Positions 30,801 through 39,865 of a DNA stretch of 64,000 nucleotides are shown in pieces. The position numbers and the translations under genes are program-made. How positions within the stretch are numbered: the first letter of the stretch is position 1; every line of letters begins with the position of its first letter. This DNA is from Bedellia somnulentella. Lineage: Eukaryota; Arthropoda; Insecta; Lepidoptera; Bedelliidae. The notes under the pieces are model-generated. The model made no database searches, was not told the DNA's origin, and saw only the letters and a program-made list of their open reading frames with translations. The stretch is from assembly GCA_963576735.1 (NCBI GenBank), contig OY755174.1, positions 9,238,001-9,302,000 on the forward strand, in the 5' to 3' direction.

Positions 30801-31909
30801 TGTTTAACAAAACCAAAATTGAAATTAATATTTATCATAACAATTTGATTTATCCCACATTAAGTGAAATCCCAAAAATCCTTAAAGAGAATCACGATAT
30901 ACCTGTCGCTGGTCATTTAGGTGCAAATAGAATGCTTAAGAGAGTCCAAGATCAATTTTACTGGAAACATATGAGAAATGATATTGAAAATTATGTAAAG
31001 AACTGTGAATCTTGCCAAACCAATAAAGCTTTACGCCGAATAAATCGTGCTCCCATGCAAATCACTTCCACTTCAACTCAGCCTTTTGAAAGAATTAGTC
31101 TTGACATAGTAGGTCCCCTTCCTGAAACCAATAAAAGTAAACTTCGCTTTATCCTTACCCTTCAAGACGACTTAACAAAATTTTCTACCGCTTACCCTAT
31201 TTCATCAACAACAGCTGAAGAAACCTCAGAATGTCTTATACACTTTATTTCATTGTTCGGTATCCCGAAAATGATCCTCACCGATCAGGGAACTAATTTT
31301 ACAGCAGATCTCTTTAAGAAAACCTGTCAATTTCTAAAAATCAAACAATTATGGTCCTCACCTTATCATCCTCAGACTCAAGGTGCTCTTGAACGATCTC
31401 ATTCAACTCTAAAAGAGTATCTTAAATCGTATATTAATGATAATCAAGACAATTGGCATATTTATATTTACACGGCAATGTTAGCTTACAATACAACTGT
31501 TCATTCTACGACTAATTATACTCCTTATGAACTTCTATATGGACATAAACCATTTATACCTAATTCCCTATTCACCCAAACTTCTGATGTCACTTACCCT
31601 GACTATGTTAAAGTGCTTCAACATCGTCTTGAATATTCTAGAAACAAAGCTATAGAAAATATTCAAAAGTCGAAAGAACTATCTAAGACCTATTATGACA
31701 GAAAGACCAGACCGGTTCAATATAAAGCAGGAGACTGTGTCTACCTTAAAAATCACCTACGTCTAAGAAAATCTTTATCACCCATTTGGAAAGGACCATA
31801 CAAAATTATAAAAATCCTTGGTAATAACACATTATCCCTTCTCATTAATAGACGACATGTAACACATCATTATGACGAAGTCAAACTAGCCCATTCTCAT
31901 TCTAACTAA
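27812..31909 (+). CDS. pol: Pol (protease, reverse transcriptase, RNase H, integrase)
   Basis: 1365 codons from the first ATG. The true product is probably a Gag-Pol fusion entered by -1 frameshift at 27668, giving about 1756 residues in all. Counting from this ATG: a seven-fold LNP tripeptide repeat (28-48), protease DTG (110-112), reverse transcriptase with TLDLASGFHQ (Asp458) and YLDD (518-521), RNase H with Asp667, Glu706, Asp733 and Asp776, a long linker of about 230 residues, and integrase with zinc site H1028, H1035, C1065, C1068. The integrase DD35E residues are Asp1098, Asp1158 and Glu1194 (35 residues between the last two). A WKGPYKI module (GPY/F type) follows near the C-terminus. 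No stops or frameshifts. It makes cDNA from genomic RNA and integrates it. Confidence 0.97.
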   Translation: MIDTKGLIPSASNDLILPTPTSKKDSSLNPLNPLNPLNPLNPLNPLNPQMLDLCSSEKTCEFPLSPSKDALSLEKPSRIFEILKNSDKRYLPHIIIQTVVSDRPLSFLIDTGSCVSLIKLNSISKPPKLNKNIITLKGIDSGDNVTSTLGNFKMPIFPNSSDTHEFHVVGDISLSHDGIVGNDLLDSFECQIDYGKKVLKIGNNLINLNFSEPLYTIPPRSEFVIECSVSNPELKEGIVFDQHISDQIFVSNSIVKVKPNNRVNITIANTTNETISINSDLKLHLEPIDYSVLTNSYALPTNGISKRTNDVINLLRLNHLNNEERESLIDLCSTYSDIFHLPNDKLTHTTALTHKIRTTTEVPIHTKTYRFPEVHKREVEKQINKMLDDEIIAPSKSPWSSPIWVVPKKLDASGEKKWRVVIDYRKLNDITIGEVYPIPQITEILDQLGHSKYFSTLDLASGFHQIPVEDPEKTAFSVPQGHFQFNRMPFGLKNAPATFQRLMNSCLAGLQGSRCFVYLDDIVIYSHDLTSHINNLSLIFARLREFNLKLQPDKCEFLHKEVAYLGHVINENGVKPNPEKIKAVVEYPIPKTQTDIKSFLGLMSYYRRFIPEFAKFSKPLTNLCKKGVAFEWKNEQQLNFEKLKEKLVSAPVLIYPDFTKPFLLTCDASQFAISAILSQGPIGQDRPIAFASRTLNKAEINYSTTEKECLAIIFGTQQFRPYLFGHRFTIITDHKPLKWLFNCSKPGSRLVRWRLQLEEFDYDIEYKKGKINCNADALSRHPVNPILVDDQLNLNLSSPNPSNESLPATNNEFVSVNDLPTPIPFTDSSAESTNTQTAIDPLVDIDFTDDSYSDFLKNTNGKNFETDVTIIEHNKSILESDCKNLVIPVSIDLDEANPYIEQILGNIENTDEIINCERTLYSSLKIKYQNKNVYLIFIKVHHFDQGSYDDIYKSLKNLRNELILQLELSDLRIAITDFKNPFDKYLPLKLYNMLLYVFNKTKIEINIYHNNLIYPTLSEIPKILKENHDIPVAGHLGANRMLKRVQDQFYWKHMRNDIENYVKNCESCQTNKALRRINRAPMQITSTSTQPFERISLDIVGPLPETNKSKLRFILTLQDDLTKFSTAYPISSTTAEETSECLIHFISLFGIPKMILTDQGTNFTADLFKKTCQFLKIKQLWSSPYHPQTQGALERSHSTLKEYLKSYINDNQDNWHIYIYTAMLAYNTTVHSTTNYTPYELLYGHKPFIPNSLFTQTSDVTYPDYVKVLQHRLEYSRNKAIENIQKSKELSKTYYDRKTRPVQYKAGDCVYLKNHLRLRKSLSPIWKGPYKIIKILGNNTLSLLINRRHVTHHYDEVKLAHSHSN

Positions 31910-31930
31910 TTTCACTCTATTAAAATTTCT

Positions 31931-31950
31931 TTCATTTAATTTTATTTCAG
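31931..31950 (+). other. Splice acceptor for env RNA
   Basis: A T-rich tract ending ATTTTATTTCAG|C, eight bases before the first env ATG and just after the pol stop. Joined to the donor at 26285 it removes gag and pol (a 5666-nt intron) and keeps the leader ORF in frame with env. Confidence 0.8.
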
Positions 31951-31957
31951 CATATCC

Positions 31958-33841
31958 ATGACTCAAGCCCTTCCAGATCCTGTCAAATACATTCATAATA
32001 GTTCCGGAATATATTTTGAACCCTTAGGTCCCATGAAGACAGTAAACGGTCATCTTAATATTATAATCTCTTCTGATATTGGATATTTACAACCCCATAT
32101 TAATGCTATTAATGAAATAATAGGTACCACTAGATTTCTTTGTAAATCATATAATGCTTTTAACGATTCTGAATGTCATAATATATTAGCTCCCCTTACT
32201 ACCAGATACCATGATATAATCCGAGACTTTGACGCAATTAATTATTTAACAAACAATAGAGATAAACGCTCAGCTTGGTTTGGTGGTGTTGGAACTGTTT
32301 TCAAACATATAATTGGAACACTTGATGAAAATGATGCTATTCGATACGATAAAGCTATATCATCCTTACAGAGAGATGAAATAAAATTAGCCTCTCTAGT
32401 TAAAGAAAATATTTTAGTTACTCAATCTTCCATAAATGATTTTAACAATACTTTGAATAAAATTAAAATAAATGAATTAAGATTAAGAAATGCTATTAAC
32501 TCTATCACGGATAATGTGAATAATGTAAGTTTAGTTTCGAATAAGTTAGTTTTAAGGACTATGTTTAATCATGTTTTTAACATTCTCGATAGCGCACTGT
32601 TATCATTATCTTTTAAAATTAATGATTTAATTAATAGTATTATTTCAAGCAAAAACAATGTGCTTTACCCTGCTATGTTGAGTCCTAAAGAATTATACTA
32701 CGAATTAGTTAATAATTACTTACATTTACCTGATTCCAAATATTTACCAATTGTTCTAGATTTAAGTAATGTTAATAAATTAATTGATGTATCTGATATA
32801 GTAAGCTACTATTATAATAATAAGATTAATTTTGTACTGAAGGTTCCACTTGTTAACTCTATAGAATATAATATGTATCATGCCATTCCTTTACCTGTAC
32901 CTCATAATTTATCAAAACCCGATTCATTTGTAACGATAATACCTACAAATAAATATATTGCCATATCAATAGATAAATCCGTATATACTGTTTATGATGA
33001 CATTCACAAAGAATGTAAATCTATAAATTTAATGTATTATATTTGTGAAGCTTCGATTATATACTCCTCTAATGATAATCCCATCTGTGAAAGTGAGATG
33101 TTATCCAAAAGTTTAACTACCATGCCTAAACAATGTAATTACAAAATACTATTTGGTGAATTAGATGTATGGCAACCTTTGATAAATAATAAATGGATAT
33201 TTGTTCAATCCGACTCTGTAAAATTGTCTATCAATTGTATAAATGAAACCTTAGATAGAAATATACAAGGTTTAGGTATACTTGAACTTTCAAGTCAATG
33301 TGAAGCCTATTGTAAGTATACTAAACTCATTCCAAAATCCTTTATAAATAAAATTTTAATTCAACGTCCTATAATTAACTTTAATTTAATTAATGAACCA
33401 TGCTGTAATATTGATAAGACGTATTTGTTAAAGAACAGTGTACCTCGTATTTCACTTGTTGCTACTAATCTTGATAAGATTCAAGACTATAATAGAAATA
33501 ATCAAAATGTAATTAAATCTTTGAATAAAATCATAAACAAACCTCATATTTTAAAATACGGGACACATTATTCTATTTTCATTTGGATCATATGTTTAAT
33601 AGTAATAATGATAATCATTTATATAATATTATGTACATTTAAATTCAATTTACCAATCTCTGTAAGACCAATCCATACAACAGCTCCTGTTCCTATCTCC
33701 AATCTAGATCCTGTTCCTGTCATTCCACACTGCTCTACTCCCATACCTACTCCTCGTCGTTCACACCTTCCTCCAGTTGATGGAGAATCAGCTTCTGATC
33801 TTCCTGACTCTAACTCACCTCGCATTAGATGCCGCTTTTAG
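31958..33841 (+). CDS. env: Env, F-type fusion glycoprotein
   Basis: 627 residues in one frame. A furin-like site RDKR (101-104) is followed by a glycine-rich hydrophobic stretch SAWFGGVGTVFKHIIGTL, the position and style of a fusion peptide as in baculovirus F and errantivirus Env proteins. A long Asn/Leu/Ile-rich, probably coiled-coil region follows. One transmembrane helix lies at about 540-561, then a proline-rich cytoplasmic tail of about 65 residues. There are several N-X-S/T sites. The ORF has no signal peptide of its own; the spliced leader at 26244-26284 would supply one. It should allow particles to enter cells, if expressed. I saw no breaks in the ORF. Confidence 0.93.
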   Translation: MTQALPDPVKYIHNSSGIYFEPLGPMKTVNGHLNIIISSDIGYLQPHINAINEIIGTTRFLCKSYNAFNDSECHNILAPLTTRYHDIIRDFDAINYLTNNRDKRSAWFGGVGTVFKHIIGTLDENDAIRYDKAISSLQRDEIKLASLVKENILVTQSSINDFNNTLNKIKINELRLRNAINSITDNVNNVSLVSNKLVLRTMFNHVFNILDSALLSLSFKINDLINSIISSKNNVLYPAMLSPKELYYELVNNYLHLPDSKYLPIVLDLSNVNKLIDVSDIVSYYYNNKINFVLKVPLVNSIEYNMYHAIPLPVPHNLSKPDSFVTIIPTNKYIAISIDKSVYTVYDDIHKECKSINLMYYICEASIIYSSNDNPICESEMLSKSLTTMPKQCNYKILFGELDVWQPLINNKWIFVQSDSVKLSINCINETLDRNIQGLGILELSSQCEAYCKYTKLIPKSFINKILIQRPIINFNLINEPCCNIDKTYLLKNSVPRISLVATNLDKIQDYNRNNQNVIKSLNKIINKPHILKYGTHYSIFIWIICLIVIMIIIYIILCTFKFNLPISVRPIHTTAPVPISNLDPVPVIPHCSTPIPTPRRSHLPPVDGESASDLPDSNSPRIRCRF

Positions 33842-33884
33842 AAACTCCGAGATGTTTCTTTTTCCTCGTAGTTTCCTCTTATCC

Positions 33885-33890
33885 GGGGGG
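33885..33890 (+). other. Polypurine tract (short G run)
   Basis: Six G residues followed by a single C directly before the 3' LTR TGTT. It is short for a polypurine tract but correctly placed for plus-strand priming. Confidence 0.6.
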
Positions 33891-33891
33891 C

Positions 33892-34160
33892 TGTTATATC
33901 CACCCTATGTACCCTGTATTGCTGACCTATACTCCTTTCATTCCTTAACAGCAATAACCAACTGAACTCAACATAATACTGACTCAGCTCCTTTTCCCTT
34001 ACCGATTCCTATCCGCTCCGTTCAGTCCCGATCCAATCATCCTACGGTCAACATCAAATTCTAACGATATTCAAAGTCCAGTGTGTTCATGTACCTAGTT
34101 ATTTAAAAATTCAATATAAGTTTTCTTTTTAAAAAGGGTCTCATTTTTTCATTTCTAACA
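33892..34160 (+). repeat. 3' LTR, 269 bp
   Basis: Matches the 5' LTR base for base as I read it, and is followed directly by the duplicated target GTAC (34161-34164). Confidence 0.97.
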
Positions 34161-34330
34161 GTACGTGTGTGGGTACTTGTTGCATACAACTTGACTTGAT
34201 GTATTTGTGATGAGAGTTTTGCCACCATTCGATGTATGTATTGTTTTAGAAGTTTGTAAATGCAGTGGTGATCCTGAATAGGGTTATGGTCATGTAACTT
34301 GTTTATTAAATGAACCACGAAAAATTTAGT

Positions 34331-34413
34331 TTTTCTACCTCTGAGTTTCTACCTCTGAGGCTCTGCTGGCTACCCCTTTTTGGGATTCTCAGCCGTAAGT
34401 ATTTGTATGTATG
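34331..34413 (+). mobile_element. SINE-B 3' fragment
   Basis: CTCTGAGGCTCTGCTGGCTACCCC, TTTTTGGGATTCTCAGCCGTAAG and a TTTGTATGTATG tail. Confidence 0.75.
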
Positions 34414-37400
34414 ATTAATTTAATGGTTATAAAACCACGAACTTTCAATAATCAAGGCTCAAAACTCAAAACTTATTATTTGCGTATGTAGAGCAGGCAC
34501 ACATCACAGGAGCAACCAATATGGAGTGAAAGGAAGTATCCTCTTCTTGTTTCAACATGTGTTTTTATAAAAGGAGTAGAAATGTTATGATTTTTTTAAT
34601 ATTCATAATGCTACGTTTCGTTTATATTGACCTGAAACTCCATTTTCAATTTTAAGATAAGAATTTTGAGTCATATTATTCTTGTGCTTCCTGTGTAATG
34701 TTATTGTCAAAAGCACAAACCCTATCTCTAGCCGCGGTGATGTAGAGACAAAATATCTTTGTATTCTCTTACTAAACCAAGGTCTGATATCAAAAATTCT
34801 AAAGCTCTGGTCTTTGTAAAGGATATTAACTGTCGATGTACATTTATATATGTATCATATGAAAGTAAAGTTACATTTTACCACATTGCAGATAACCAAA
34901 GCACACACATGGTCCAGACAACTAATTACCCAGATAAATCGAAGTAGTGTTAACAATGGTCAATACGTATGAATTTAGAAGGTCTTAGAACAAGTGCGGA
35001 GCGCCGACGCAGATACGGCAGCAGACACATGGCGCGCGACAAGAATAATAAGCCCGCCACTTCCTGCGATAACTATGAGAGTTTTACTGATTGACAGCCG
35101 ATGCGACTATATCTTGATGTATCTATCTACAGTCTATCCTATCTAATCGGATATATTCCAGGGAACTTTAATAGTATTGACCATTTAAATGTAGATCGGA
35201 TACTACGATGGAAAGGATCGTAGATATCGTGTGAATAAGGACGTAACCTCGTTTACCTTTGATTTGATTATCAATATCCTGACCGAATGACCAATGAGGT
35301 ACCAATGAAACGATCGAAATATAAAAAAATATATTCTTACATTAAAAAGTGTTTTGCTTGCGTTTGATTTCAGTACCCAAAACCTGTTTTTACATTTTAT
35401 ATGACTGAAATACTTTATGGTGGTCAATATTTTGCATTAGTAAATACAATTATATTTTTCAAAACACTTACATTTCTATAAAATTAATGATAACTAATGA
35501 CTATATACTGAGTAGCGAGCGGCGGCTTAGAATAGCATCACACCAATTATTTGAGGCGTCTAAAGTATTTGGCCCTATCCAGTGATGGATGGTGTGGTAA
35601 ATATCTGTCTACATTTTTAGTAAATATAATATTAAAGAAAACAAAGTTATAGGTAAATTTATAGATTTAATGAACCGTCGAAGAGATCAGATGATAATTT
35701 TGGGTTATTGAACTATCTGTGAGTGGCGTCAATGCCGTATTTATCGTCAATCTATTTCGAAACTCAGGTATATGGATAATATATAAACACATTAGAAAAA
35801 TATACTAAACGACTAACTGATAGATATTTTCTCCTATTTATCTATTCGATTGCAATGAATAATTTTTTATCTGTTTTTTTCGGAACATATTCATCAGGCA
35901 TTTATTTACTTGATATCATTCAGATGGCGTGTTTTTAACAACGGAATATTTATCAATTGAAGTTTCATTTGTTTTGAGTTGAGAAAATATAGAGCGGTGT
36001 TTCTTGTTGTTTCTTTTTCTCTCAATCTCCTTGTAAAACTAAGTTAGAATCGTTTTTGTTTCAATTTTGATTAATTTTATCTAGTTAGAGTTTAAATCAT
36101 GGATTTTGATGCAGATTTTCGTTAGTCACACTATGTTTTTTGTTTGAAGCAATTGTTTATGACCCTTTTTTTTAAAAAAAACATAGAACATGCAACAAGA
36201 TACCAAATCTGAAATATAAATGCTTCAGTATCCCCGGAATTAATTACATACTTGCCGTATGCAATTCACGAGTTGAAACTTAAGAAATAATTGAAATCCT
36301 ATGTTGACAATACGAAATTGGTGTCTTTTGGCATATTAGATTTCTAGGCGATTACCTATCATTCAATAAACAAAGTAACAGACTAAATTGAGAACCAATT
36401 AGTTGATAGTTTTCTTACAATGAAAACATTACCAAATCATGTTTAAACTAACCATGAGTATAAATTCAGTTTTATTTATTTGTAATATCTTTGTTTCAAT
36501 TAGCTCATTTATTGATAGTTTACTTGAAATAAGATGACTGTTCGGTTTGTTTTGTATCACTTGTGACTGGAAGTCATTATATACTACGTCAGACAGGTAA
36601 TTGACTAGATAAATAATTATTATGCTTCTGACTCATATCGTGACCATTCTACAGGCTTTGTTTATATTTATGCACCATTGCTTAACCCATGTGACGCAGA
36701 TTACTCATAAATAGTTTTGCAAGAAAATGGCTATTCCAATACTATTCAGCTTGTTCGGCTAAAAAATAACTGTATTGTACTGGTTTTTCAGTACAATTAT
36801 CAAATTCTATTTCTATCAACTTAGTAAAGAGACTCGAAATTAAAGACTGACAATAATTATAAGATTTAAGAATACTTAAGAAAATAGAAGTTAGGAAAAA
36901 ACCAAGTAAATGTTGATTTTTGGAATATTCTTTTTAATTTCTAGCTCTATTCCTAACAATAAAAACTCAAAATATGATATTGAACACAATTTGTATTACA
37001 GATGCTATGAATCCCATCCAGCTAGACTAGCTGGAAGTTTTGGCAAAGAATCATGTTATTCACATCTGCTCCGTGTCCGCGCGTTCACAACAAGATGAAT
37101 AGAAACCAAATCGCTTTTAATCTAACTTCCACTAATCTATTTCGGGTTCGATATTGATGTTCTCGCTACATTGGCTTGCCGCGAACACATTCGAAGTTTG
37201 AATGAAGACTGGAAATTGTATTCAAGGACTGATTACCTAGTTATATTGGTGACTTGTCAAGGTACAGAATCAGTAAAAAAAGGTTGTAGGGTTATGACAA
37301 ATAAATATTTTTGGCTCGATGATGCGTTATTGATATTGAATTTATATTGAAATACAGAAATTGTCAATGGTTGTTTTATGTCTCTATGCTTGGCACACTG

Positions 37401-37489
37401 ATTGTAACAAATATGTTTGCAACAAAGCTCCCGACGACGCGACGTCGAAAATCTTTTACTTACAAATATATAAATGTTGCAATGTTTAT
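34414..37489. other. No gene seen
   Basis: About 3 kb, mostly AT-rich. A GC-richer patch at 34985-35070 (GTGCGGAGCGCCGACGC, CATGGCGCGCGAC) could be an untranslated exon or promoter piece but has no long ORF. 35515-35600 weakly resembles a SINE-B head (GGCGGCTTAGAATAGCATCAC). A 62-codon ORF at 36910-37098 has a hydrophobic start but no recognisable identity. Confidence 0.35.
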
Positions 37490-37735
37490 ACCTATACTCA
37501 TAACTATACATTCCAAAAAAAATTTTAGCTAGAACTTCAGTATTATTAATTTACAAGCCACTTTAGAAGTTATGTGGAAAAAATATTGTATAATAAAGGA
37601 CGATTGTTAATGAGTCTTCACCCAAATTGCCCAACCATCACATGAAATATCTGAAAACTCTAAGTCACCTTGTATGATGTCCATGGGACAACATAAGTTG
37701 GTGCTATTCTATGCGGACAGTCCACTATTTTGAAT
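37490..37735 (-). mobile_element. SINE-B, degenerate
   Basis: Minus-strand order is kept: CTCATAACTATACATTCC, CCACTTTAGAAGTTATGTGG, ATGAGTCTTCACCCAAATTG, AAGTCACCTTGTATGATGTC and GGTGCTATTCTATGCGGACAG. Confidence 0.6.
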
Positions 37736-37774
37736 TATAGTTTATAAAAATGAAAATTTTCAAAAATATTTTTA

Positions 37775-38087
37775 ATTATTTAAGGATTGTTGAGATGGTT
37801 TGGTTGGACACATAGAGAGGATGTATGACAGTAAATTGGTGAAAGAGATATATAGAGCCAATGTGGAAGGTAATGTTAGTAGAGAACGAACTCGGAGGAC
37901 ACATTTGGATCAAATAGAAAATGTGCTCAAAAAGGCAGGTGTCCGCAGTATGAAGAATAAAAGAGCATGTATGAAAAGATTGATGGATGTGAACGAAGCC
38001 AGAGAGGTTTGCCAGGATCGTACAAAGTGGCGATCGATAGTCTCTGCCTACCCCAATGGGAACTAATGGCGTGAGAATATGTATTTT
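37775..38087 (+). pseudogene. LINE-T 3' coding end
   Basis: 5'-truncated non-LTR element. The frame at 37800-38066 encodes the C-terminus VGHIERM, RRTHLDQIENVLKKAGVR, DVNEAREVCQDRTKWRSIVS and AYPNGN, then TAA. The 3' end has CTACCCCAATGGGAACTAA, TGGCGTGAG and a short TATG-type tail. It is nearly identical in product to the 41062-41533 copy. Such C-terminal blocks follow the reverse transcriptase in several insect LINE clades; I do not assign a clade. Confidence 0.85.
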
Positions 38088-38393
38088 TATTTAAAGCATT
38101 CAATGTCATCAAATTATTATTCTACTAACACTTAATGAAACGACTTACATTCGAGTTAACAATAAAAAGATAATCATTTTGCTTAATTCCTAAACAAGGT
38201 TATATATGAATATGATGAAAACACAGCATATTTCTAGCTACGCCGACCTTGTATCAGCTGAAAAGTCGTTTTCTCTCAATGACTCACCTGTTAGGAAATC
38301 TTCATACACATTGAATGTTCAACAGTCGTTTAGGAACATGGATATATTTAGAAAGTGTTAATAGGTAGGTAAATATGTTTAGTAATGGAACAT

Positions 38394-38639
38394 GCCGTGT
38401 AGAGCCGGCTTAGAATGCCACTACCCTTTTCTACCCACAGGTGTCGTAAGAGGCGACTAATGGTATGGGGCTTTTTTAAGTGATTTTGGGCGATACGGTT
38501 GGAGACCCATCACCAACGATACTTTATTTTTAACATCTTCTCCCCTTTCAACTTCCAAACGTGGCTGTGAGATTTCTCATCGCAAAGCTCTGGCTATCCC
38601 GTTTAGAGATTTATAGCCGTGCGTATATGTATGTATAGA
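38394..38639 (+). mobile_element. SINE-B, full length with a 28-bp target duplication
   Basis: GCCGTGTAGAGCCGGCTTAG head, full core and 3' hairpins, and a TATGTATG tail. Flanks 38366-38393 and 38640-38667 are 28-bp direct repeats (TAGGTAAATAT...AATGGAACAT) with one mismatch, longer than the 8-14 bp seen at other copies here. Confidence 0.9.
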
Positions 38640-38667
38640 TAGGTAAATATATTTAGTAATGGAACAT

Positions 38668-39042
38668 CCACATTTAATGAAGCGGGCCGAAGCACAATGG
38701 CGGCTGTAGCGCCACCTTGACCTGCTGCGGTTGCAATTTCGATAGTTGCTTCTGTAATTAACCTGATTGTGCTAAACATCGATATAATGTATGCAATCGC
38801 CGCTTTTCATTTTTGAATATTCAATAATTTTAGTAATTTGTGTTCGAATATTCAACAATATTAATAATTCATTTCATAGAGAATACTTTGATTTTACTGG
38901 AGTCAAAGATTTATTGGAGTCAAAATTGACGTCATGTGTGATATGATATATTTATCATTGTTTTAAAATGATGTTTTGGACAACAATATCGACTATGTTT
39001 AAATCTTTTTGTTCATGAAAACCTCATGTGGGGATTATTACT
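38668..39042. other. No gene seen
   Basis: Starts with a slightly GC-richer patch (GAAGCGGGCCGAAGC, CACCTTGACCTGCTGCGG) and then turns AT-rich. No ORF. Confidence 0.35.
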
Positions 39043-39126
39043 AATAAATAAAGAATAAATAAAGGAAAGAAGCCCCGCCCCGCCTGTGTCGAAGTTTTTC
39101 TTTCCTTTATTTATTCTTTATTTATT
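39043..39126. repeat. Perfect 28-bp inverted repeat with GC-rich loop
   Basis: 39043-39070 and 39099-39126 are exact reverse complements made of AAAT- and GGAAAG-type words. The 28-base loop contains GCCCCGCCCCGCC, in sharp contrast to the arms. This could be a fold-back insertion or a transcribed hairpin. Confidence 0.85.
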
Positions 39127-39204
39127 TATATCGACTATGTTTTAACTGCTAAATTACCTAACTATAATAACTCAATGATTCCCAATTTCAGCTGTACTTC
39201 GAAT

Positions 39205-39320
39205 TTATGTATGAGTTTATACCCTTAACTGTAAATGTGAGAGAAGCAAGAGGTTTGTCAGAATCGTATATAGCAGTGATCAATAGTATCTGCCTTCCTA
39301 TTGAGCACTAATGGGGTTAT
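39205..39320 (+). mobile_element. LINE-T 3' end, degenerate
   Basis: GAAGCAAGAGGTTTGTCAGA, ATCGTATATAGCAG, GATCAATAGTATCTGCC and GAGCACTAATGGGGTTATAG follow the LINE-T 3' order without the tail. Confidence 0.6.
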
Positions 39321-39725
39321 AGAAATATCCCCGGGCGAATATAGCATTTAAATTCATACAAGTTCGATTTTCAAAATGACTTTTCAAAACAGGTTATGAT
39401 ATCGTCACAGAGCATAAATACTGCGTGTGAGTGCAACAAACGCGATTGTAAGTTAGTAACTACCGTTAAATTAACGAATGTTGGATAAGGAAAGGATATG
39501 AGCTTCAGAACTGGTTTTGGTATTGTGGAAATATAAGGAGGACATCACAGCTCGATGACACACGTCTAACGGTGATTGGCTTATTTTAAGATTCGTAAAT
39601 ACAATAAAACGAAGAGTTTTATGTTAAACGAGAATGTGATCGCAGGGATTCTGTGGGATTGGCAACAGGATTATAACGTTAGCTTCGGTTTTAGTTTATC
39701 TTAACCTAATAGATTTTTTTGTCAT

Positions 39726-39865
39726 ACATTCATACATATACTCACGCCTGCGCCATTAGTTCCCATTGGGGTAGGCAGAGACTATCGATCGCCACTTTGT
39801 ACGATCCTAGCCAACCTCTCGAGCTTCGTTTACATTCATCAATCTTTTCATACATGCTATTTTAA
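39726..39865 (-). mobile_element. LINE-T 3' end
   Basis: Minus strand: tail complement CATACATTCATACATATACTC, then GCCATTAGTTCCCATTGGGG, GCAGAGACTATCGATCGCC, TTTGTACGATCCTAGCC and CATCAATCTTTTCATACATG. Confidence 0.85.

Larger units (their letters stand above)
25717..34160 (+). mobile_element. Errantivirus-like endogenous retrovirus (Ty3/Gypsy with env), complete
   Basis: An 8444-bp provirus with LTRs at both ends (25717-25985 and 33892-34160), TGTT...AACA termini and a 4-bp duplicated target GTAC (25713-25716 and 34161-34164). Internal order is primer-binding site, spliced leader ORF, gag, pol, env, polypurine tract. All three main ORFs are uninterrupted and every catalytic residue I checked is present. 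I read the two LTRs as identical over 269 bp, so the insertion is recent and may be competent. Insect errantiviruses combine Gypsy-type Pol with an Env related to the baculovirus F protein (family knowledge), and this element has that layout. It landed beside an old SINE-B. Confidence 0.97.

Noticed and set aside
33777..33965. 62-codon ORF overlapping the env end and 3' LTR
   Set aside because: Out-of-frame shadow of env running into the LTR.
36910..37098. 62-codon ORF with a signal-peptide-like start
   Set aside because: No family resemblance, no promoter or neighbour support; such short hydrophobic starts are expected by chance in AT-rich DNA.
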